Source of the DNA: JANMES01 sp038229715
GTDB taxonomy: Bacteria; Planctomycetota; Phycisphaerae; Tepidisphaerales; Tepidisphaeraceae
Direction: 5' to 3'
NCBI GenBank assembly: GCA_038229715.1
Contig: JBBROD010000006.1
Location: forward strand, 18,251 to 82,250
Length of the DNA: 64,000 nt
Below, in pieces: positions 58,877 through 64,000 of this stretch (position 1 is its first letter; every line of letters begins with the position of its first letter). A program made the position numbers and the translations under genes. The notes under the pieces are model-generated. The model saw only the letters and a list, made by a program, of their open reading frames with translations, was not told the origin of the DNA and made no database searches.

Positions 58877-59644
58877 ATGGCACGCGACTTGGTCTTCCTC
58901 CACGGCCGGGCGACACCGCAATGTAATGCGATCGTCGATAAGCATTTCGACGGCTACTACACATTGCAGTACATGGATCGCGGTGCGATTGATTTGAGTT
59001 ACGACGAGCAGGCTTATCGCCTGGATGGTAGCTGGTTTTGGCCGGCGTATCCGGGGCCGCTCATCTGCTTTCAAACAGCGGCGGGCACGGCGCATTGGTC
59101 GCACCGGTACGTGGCTTTTCGTGGCGCGATGGTGGGGAGGTGGATCGCCGATCGACTGTGGCTGACCAAGCCGCAGCCGGCGTTTGATGGTGTGACTCCA
59201 CTGTTCGATGAACTGATCGAACAATCGACCCGCGGCGGCAAATGGGGCACGCTGCGCGCAACGAATCTGCTCGAACAATTGCTGGTGCGATTGGCCGAGT
59301 CGCGACAGCAACCCGCGCCGCGAGAAGCGTGGCTGTCGAAAGTCCTGCGGACGCTCGAGCGAAAATCAGAGTTCGCGCCGGACTATGACGCCCTGGCCGG
59401 GGAAGCGGGTATGTCGCTCAGTACGCTGCGGCGGCGATTCAGGAAGGCCTTCGGCGTATCGATCCATGCGTACGTGCTGCAATGCCGGGTCGCTGGTGCC
59501 AGCCGCCTGCTCGGGGAGACGAATTTGCCGATCAAGGCGATCGCGGATCGGCTTGGATACGGCGACGTCTACTTCTTCTCAAAGCAATTCCGCGCCGCCA
59601 CCGGAGTGCCGCCGGCGGCGTTCCGGAGGAGCCGTCAGGGGTAG
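58877..59644 (+). CDS. AraC-family transcription regulator
   Basis: 255 aa. N-terminal cupin-like ligand domain (about 1-130: YYTLQYMDRGAIDLSYD, FWPAYPGPLICFQ), C-terminal double helix-turn-helix (YDALAGEAGMSLSTLRRRFRKAFGVSIHAYVLQCRVAGASRLL, then IKAIADRLGYGDVYFFSKQFRAATGVPPAAF). ATG 58877 chosen because it starts the cupin domain; an ATG at 58781 is in frame but overlaps the phyH control region. Likely regulates phyH. Confidence 0.85.
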   Translation: MARDLVFLHGRATPQCNAIVDKHFDGYYTLQYMDRGAIDLSYDEQAYRLDGSWFWPAYPGPLICFQTAAGTAHWSHRYVAFRGAMVGRWIADRLWLTKPQPAFDGVTPLFDELIEQSTRGGKWGTLRATNLLEQLLVRLAESRQQPAPREAWLSKVLRTLERKSEFAPDYDALAGEAGMSLSTLRRRFRKAFGVSIHAYVLQCRVAGASRLLGETNLPIKAIADRLGYGDVYFFSKQFRAATGVPPAAFRRSRQG

Positions 59645-59823
59645 CCCGATCCGGCCGAATGCAGTGCTGGATCGTTGCTTCGCTGGGCCAATAACTACGT
59701 GCAACTGATGATCGGCATTTTCGGCCCAAAAAACGGCGATTTAACTCGAAATTTGCTTAAAAATCGCGAAAAACCGCTAACCATTGACGGCCGATGCGTA
59801 CAATACCGATGCAGGAGTTGATT

Positions 59824-61107
59824 ATGCAATATTCGACGTTCCACCTTGCGGCTGTGTTGGCGATGGGCTTATTGCCCGTGGCGGTTCAGGCACAAGCGTT
59901 GCCGGTGTCGCCCGCGACTCAACCGGCAGCGCCGTCGGCGGTGATGTCTGTCGAGACACGCATTTTAGTGCTGGCGTTCGCGCCGGCCCAAGCGTCGGAC
60001 CCGGACTGGATCAGCCGGGCGATGCAGCAAAGCGTATTGGCTGACCTCTCGCGACCGACGACGGGCCGTCCGCTACAGGCGATCAGCGATTCAGCTGCGG
60101 TCAACTCCACTAACGATGCGATCGAAGCGGGGAAAAAGGCCAATGCAAAATACGTGGTGGTTGGTAACTACCAATTGGTCGAGCCCAGTTTGAAAGTCAC
60201 CGGGCAAATCATCGACGTAGAAAGCGGTAAAGTCGTCGGCGGATTGAAGAGCACCGGCTCGGTCCGCGATTTGTTTGATATGCAGGACCGCATCGCCGGC
60301 CAGGTTCGGTTTGCCATCGCCAACGATCGGCTGGCGGGCAAGACTTCGCCGCAACCCGCTATCGCCGCCAAGCCCGAAGCTCCGCCGGTGATCGAACCGT
60401 TAGGCCCGGTGGTGGCAGTCCAGCGGCCTTACGATAATTCCGACCTCAGCCGCGCGGTGGCGGATGATGTCTCGCTGATCGACCGTTACGACGCGGCGGG
60501 GCAGTCGTATCGGCAGCAATACTACGATGACTCTTACAACGGCGGTTATCCGATCTACTATGGCTCGTACCCAAACTACGGCGGATACGGGTACGGGACT
60601 TATTACAACTTCAATTTCGGTTTTAATCGTTCGTACCGTCCTTCTCCTTGCCGGCCGTATCGAGATTCTTCACACGGGCGACACCGTGATGACCGCTCCG
60701 AAGTAACGCCAGACCCTAATGATTTGACACACCAGAACGACATCACCTGCTCGTCGCCATTTTCATCGGCGGATGCTGTTGCAGCGCCCCGCGAAGGTGT
60801 TGTGGCGCATCTGAATGGGCCGATTCCAATGACGATGCAGGGGACGGCGAACAACAATTACGTCAAGAACGCCCCGAATTACGTGACGCCGCAATACAGG
60901 AATTACGTCACGCCCCAGTCCGGCAACTATGTCACGCCGCTAAACGGGAACTACGTCACGCCGCAGTATCGCAATTACAACGCCGCCCCGAGCCGGAATT
61001 ACGTTCAGGCCCCGCCGAACACGATGCAGAACGTGCCGGCGAATACGGCGAACGGACCTTCAAGCGTAGCGAAACCGCCGCGCCAGTTGACGGGCACCGC
61101 CAAGTGA
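59824..61107 (+). CDS. Exported protein with FlgO/CsgG-like domain and NYVTPQ repeats
   Basis: 427 aa. Signal peptide (FHLAAVLAMGLLPVAVQAQA). Residues about 45-170 resemble the FlgO/CsgG/TolB-N domain (ISRAMQQSVLADLS, AGKKANAKYVVVGNYQLVEPSLKVTGQIIDVESGKVV). A Tyr/Gly-rich stretch follows (YNGGYPIYYGSYPNYGGYGYG), then eight-residue tandem repeats (NYVTPQYR, NYVTPQSG, NYVTPLNG, NYVTPQYR) and a disordered tail. ATG 59824 has GGAG at seven bases; earlier in-frame ATGs lack one. A surface or envelope role is likely but unproven. Confidence 0.75.
   Translation: MQYSTFHLAAVLAMGLLPVAVQAQALPVSPATQPAAPSAVMSVETRILVLAFAPAQASDPDWISRAMQQSVLADLSRPTTGRPLQAISDSAAVNSTNDAIEAGKKANAKYVVVGNYQLVEPSLKVTGQIIDVESGKVVGGLKSTGSVRDLFDMQDRIAGQVRFAIANDRLAGKTSPQPAIAAKPEAPPVIEPLGPVVAVQRPYDNSDLSRAVADDVSLIDRYDAAGQSYRQQYYDDSYNGGYPIYYGSYPNYGGYGYGTYYNFNFGFNRSYRPSPCRPYRDSSHGRHRDDRSEVTPDPNDLTHQNDITCSSPFSSADAVAAPREGVVAHLNGPIPMTMQGTANNNYVKNAPNYVTPQYRNYVTPQSGNYVTPLNGNYVTPQYRNYNAAPSRNYVQAPPNTMQNVPANTANGPSSVAKPPRQLTGTAK
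60877..60972 (+). repeat. Four tandem 24-bp coding repeats
   Basis: Units at 60877, 60901, 60925 and 60949, each beginning AAYTAYGTSACGCC (consensus) and encoding NYVTP plus three variable residues; further decayed units follow at 60973. In frame, so copy-number change would keep the protein intact. Confidence 0.9.
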
Positions 61108-61146
61108 GGATTTGACCTCGGGCGGTCCATTCCCGAAGATGCGGCT

Positions 61147-61671
61147 ATGACACGAGAACAGCTCGCTCAACGGATTGCCCAGGTTTCGCTATTGCACGGG
61201 AACTTCACTCTACGCAGCGGTCGAACCAGCACTTACTACCTCGATAAATACCGTTTCGAAACTCAGCCCGACGTGCTGATCGAACTGGGAAAAATGTTCG
61301 CAGCCAAAATCGCCCCCGGCGTCACCCGCATCGCCGGGGCTGAACTGGGAGCCGTACCACTCGCGGCTGCGGCTGCGATGGCGTCGGGCAAGCCGTTTGT
61401 CATCATCCGCAACCAGAAGAAGGATTACGGCACGAGCAAACTAATCGAGGGCATTTTGGAGCCGGGCGATAAAGTGCTGATCGTCGAAGACGTTCTCACC
61501 ACCGGCGGGCAAGTGCTGGAAGCCGCCAAAACGCTAGAGGCCGGCGGGGCGAAGATCGACCGCATCGTCTCCGTGATCGACCGCCTGGAAGGCGCTCGCG
61601 AAAACGTGGAAGGGGCCGGCTACGTTTATGAGAGTTTGTTCACAACCAAAGACCTTGGCATCGCCAAGTAA
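61147..61671 (+). CDS. pyrE: Orotate phosphoribosyltransferase
   Basis: 174 aa; converts orotate and PRPP to OMP in pyrimidine synthesis. The PRPP motif is VLIVEDVLTTGGQ; RSGRTSTYYLDKYRFE and FVIIRNQKKDYGTSKLIEG are the substrate loops. Complete though at the short end for the family. Confidence 0.94.
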   Translation: MTREQLAQRIAQVSLLHGNFTLRSGRTSTYYLDKYRFETQPDVLIELGKMFAAKIAPGVTRIAGAELGAVPLAAAAAMASGKPFVIIRNQKKDYGTSKLIEGILEPGDKVLIVEDVLTTGGQVLEAAKTLEAGGAKIDRIVSVIDRLEGARENVEGAGYVYESLFTTKDLGIAK

Positions 61672-61705
61672 CGCCCGGCGCGCCTAACATTGGATCAGGT
61701 ATAAT

Positions 61706-62491
61706 ATGGCATCTCCGCTGACGCGCGAGCAATTTATCGAGCAGGTGCTGCAATACATCGCGGAGAAATTCCCGCTGGTGAAAGTGTCTCGCGGCGAGTC
61801 GCCGTTCTCCCTCCGGATCGATGGACAGATCGCAGTTCTGGAAAACATCTACCGAATGACTTTGCTGCGCCCCGAGCAATCGCGCCAGCATATTGAGAGG
61901 TGGGTAGTGGAACTTCTCCGCGCCGGCGAAGGCACGCCTGACCGCAGCGCCAATCTCGACGAGGTAAAGGACCGCATCCTGCCGATGGTTCTCCCCGGTT
62001 CGCCGAGCGAAAGCCCTGTCGAGGGAGTTTCGCAGGTGCTCGTCGACGGGCTACAGGTGGCGTACGCTATCGATGGTGACCGCACGATCGCGTACATCAC
62101 CCGCCAGCAGTTTGAGGGATGGAAGATCACTATCGAAGAGTTGCACGAGATTGCACTGAACAACCTGATCGCCAAGAGTGAAGCCATCGAAGCCCAAGCC
62201 GCCCACGACGGATCGGGCAACGTCAACCTCATCCTCTTCCAGACATTGGACGGCTACGACGCGAGCCGCGTTCTGCTCCCGACATTGCATCAGAAGCTGC
62301 GGCAATACTTGGGAAGCCCATTCGCTGCGGGAATTCCCAACCGCGACATCCTGCTCTGCTTCCGTAACGATGACGAAACAGTAAAGCGGCTGAGCGCCCA
62401 GATTGCCGAGGACTACCGACAAATGCCTCACCAAGTGACGGAGAAGCTGCTACTCATCACCGCCGACGGGCTAGCGCGTCGGACTTCGTAA
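61706..62491 (+). CDS. DUF1444-family protein
   Basis: 261 aa, soluble. EKFPLVKVSRGESPFSLRIDGQIAVLENIYRM at the start and GIPNRDILLCFRNDDETVKRL near the end match the DUF1444/YtpQ type as I recall it. No known function. 34 bp after pyrE and probably co-transcribed. Confidence 0.7.
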   Translation: MASPLTREQFIEQVLQYIAEKFPLVKVSRGESPFSLRIDGQIAVLENIYRMTLLRPEQSRQHIERWVVELLRAGEGTPDRSANLDEVKDRILPMVLPGSPSESPVEGVSQVLVDGLQVAYAIDGDRTIAYITRQQFEGWKITIEELHEIALNNLIAKSEAIEAQAAHDGSGNVNLILFQTLDGYDASRVLLPTLHQKLRQYLGSPFAAGIPNRDILLCFRNDDETVKRLSAQIAEDYRQMPHQVTEKLLLITADGLARRTS

Positions 62492-62503
62492 AGTGCATTC
62501 CAT

Positions 62504-63172
62504 TTAGCCGGTTGTCACGTCGTCTATCCGGCGAATCACTTCAACGCCGCGTCGCCGATCTTCGTTCCGTGCAATTCCGGTCCACCAGAACGCAATAATG
62601 TAAGCCGCGAGGCCGACCAAAAGCGTCGAAAGAACGACCGAGCCTCTGATTGACGACATCCAGCGTATGTACGAACCGGTGAACGTCCTTGATGCAAGCG
62701 TCGCTCGCCAGAATGGAAGTGTCATCAGTAACGCCGCACTGAGAATATTGCCGAGCAATAGCCATCCCCACCGCAGCGAGCCGGTCTCGACTCGCCGTTT
62801 CAGCCAGGCGATTTCGATCACCGTTGAAAGGACGACCGCTGCGGGTATCCACGCGAGCAAGATTGATTCGCCGGTAGGACCCCAAGACGCACCAAGAACG
62901 AAAATGCCCGCAACACTGGTGACGATCGCTGAAAGTATGTTGGCTTGAAGTGACAGTGCGATGGCCGATTGTCTCACGCCGGCGAGCGTGACAAAGGGCC
63001 TTTCAATGAATGCGCAAAGGATTGGAAGAACGAATCCCACATGAAAGCCGATCAGGTTGAACCCCGGGAGAACACACAAACTGCTCGCCGAGCATGACGG
63101 ACATGCCTCTGCGAGCGATACCGGACCAAGAATCAAAAGGAGAAACGCCGGGAGTGACCATCCGTTTCGCAT
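62504..63172 (-). CDS. Integral membrane protein, function unknown
   Basis: 222 aa with an N-terminal signal-like helix (FLLLILGPVSLAEA), a Cys-rich short loop (CPSCSASSLC) and about five more hydrophobic helices. The CPSC pair right after the first helix could hold a disulfide or metal. No family recognised. Confidence 0.68.
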   Translation of the reverse strand: MRNGWSLPAFLLLILGPVSLAEACPSCSASSLCVLPGFNLIGFHVGFVLPILCAFIERPFVTLAGVRQSAIALSLQANILSAIVTSVAGIFVLGASWGPTGESILLAWIPAAVVLSTVIEIAWLKRRVETGSLRWGWLLLGNILSAALLMTLPFWRATLASRTFTGSYIRWMSSIRGSVVLSTLLVGLAAYIIAFWWTGIARNEDRRRGVEVIRRIDDVTTG

Positions 63173-63252
63173 GTCATGATTGTACCGTCGTACCAGTCAA
63201 TCAAAACAGGAAAATGCGATTTCGCGATCGGTTAACGGCCGGAAATAGAAAA

Positions 63253-63287
63253 AAGCGGCGTAGTCATGTCGGAAGACTACGCCGCTT
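63253..63287 (-). terminator. Terminator of the sigma factor gene
   Basis: A perfect 13-bp stem (63253-63265 with 63275-63287), loop of nine, followed on the minus strand by TTTTTTCTATTT. It lies 22 bp after the stop codon. Confidence 0.9.
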
Positions 63288-63309
63288 CGATTCTTGCAAT
63301 TGTCGGAGG

Positions 63310-64000
<691 letters not shown>

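Noticed and set aside
60877..60972. CRISPR array
   Set aside because: 24-bp units are contiguous without spacers and in frame with the protein; they are coding tandem repeats.

Overview
The window looks like chromosomal DNA of a planctomycete, most probably from the Phycisphaerae side. The inference rests on several features seen together: a PEP-CTERM surface protein with autotransporter-type beta-strand repeats, late steps of the futalosine menaquinone route, two adjacent ClpP genes, long tails on ribosomal proteins, HEXXH and toroid lipoproteins, and frequent starts without a Shine-Dalgarno (SD) site. There are no phage genes, no transposase and no CRISPR array.

Layout. 1-387 is the 3' end of a receiver-domain protein. 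0.47-5.0 kb (minus strand) is a menaquinone block (mqnE, UbiA-family prenyltransferase, CsrA-like protein, ubiX, menG). 5.2-8.5 kb holds a D-amino-acid aminotransferase, a glyoxalase-fold protein, an aldo/keto reductase and a DoxX-like protein. tRNA-Ser(UGA) lies at 8.66 kb. 8.9-16.6 kb holds a CLC antiporter that may carry fluoride, the PEP-CTERM protein and a large GH63-like glucosidase. 16.6-18.9 kb is thrS with its leader. A VapC-type toxin-antitoxin pair and an agarase-like enzyme follow. fusA, a HlyD-like adaptor and a toroid lipoprotein lead into the S10-spc-alpha ribosomal operon (27.7-43.7 kb, with secY, map and rpoA; rpmD, adk, infA and rpsD are missing from their usual places). 44-51.6 kb holds a processive glycosyltransferase, thioesterase, M20 peptidase, PHP phosphatase, clpP1-clpP2 and a ferredoxin. 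51.8-57.9 kb (minus) is dacB, two lipoproteins, moaB, dapA and an aroD-aroE fusion. 58-63.2 kb holds a divergent phyH/araC pair, a repeat-bearing exported protein, pyrE, a DUF1444 protein and a membrane protein. The window ends inside the primary sigma factor gene.

Two things stand out. First, thrS is preceded by what reads as a complete ribosome-mediated attenuator: a strong promoter, a nearly leaderless 15-codon ORF with five consecutive Thr codons, an antiterminator pairing and an intrinsic terminator. Second, the window is full of long hairpins built from short iterated words, from at least six sequence families. They crowd the gaps of the ribosomal operon. At several genes (thrS, rplB, map) the hairpin lies exactly between the only visible SD and the AUG, so folding would restore normal spacing. 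One such repeat has also entered the aroE coding frame. Two ~165-bp MITE-like copies and a pair of TAGGACAGACATTCCTGTC elements belong to the same repeat landscape.
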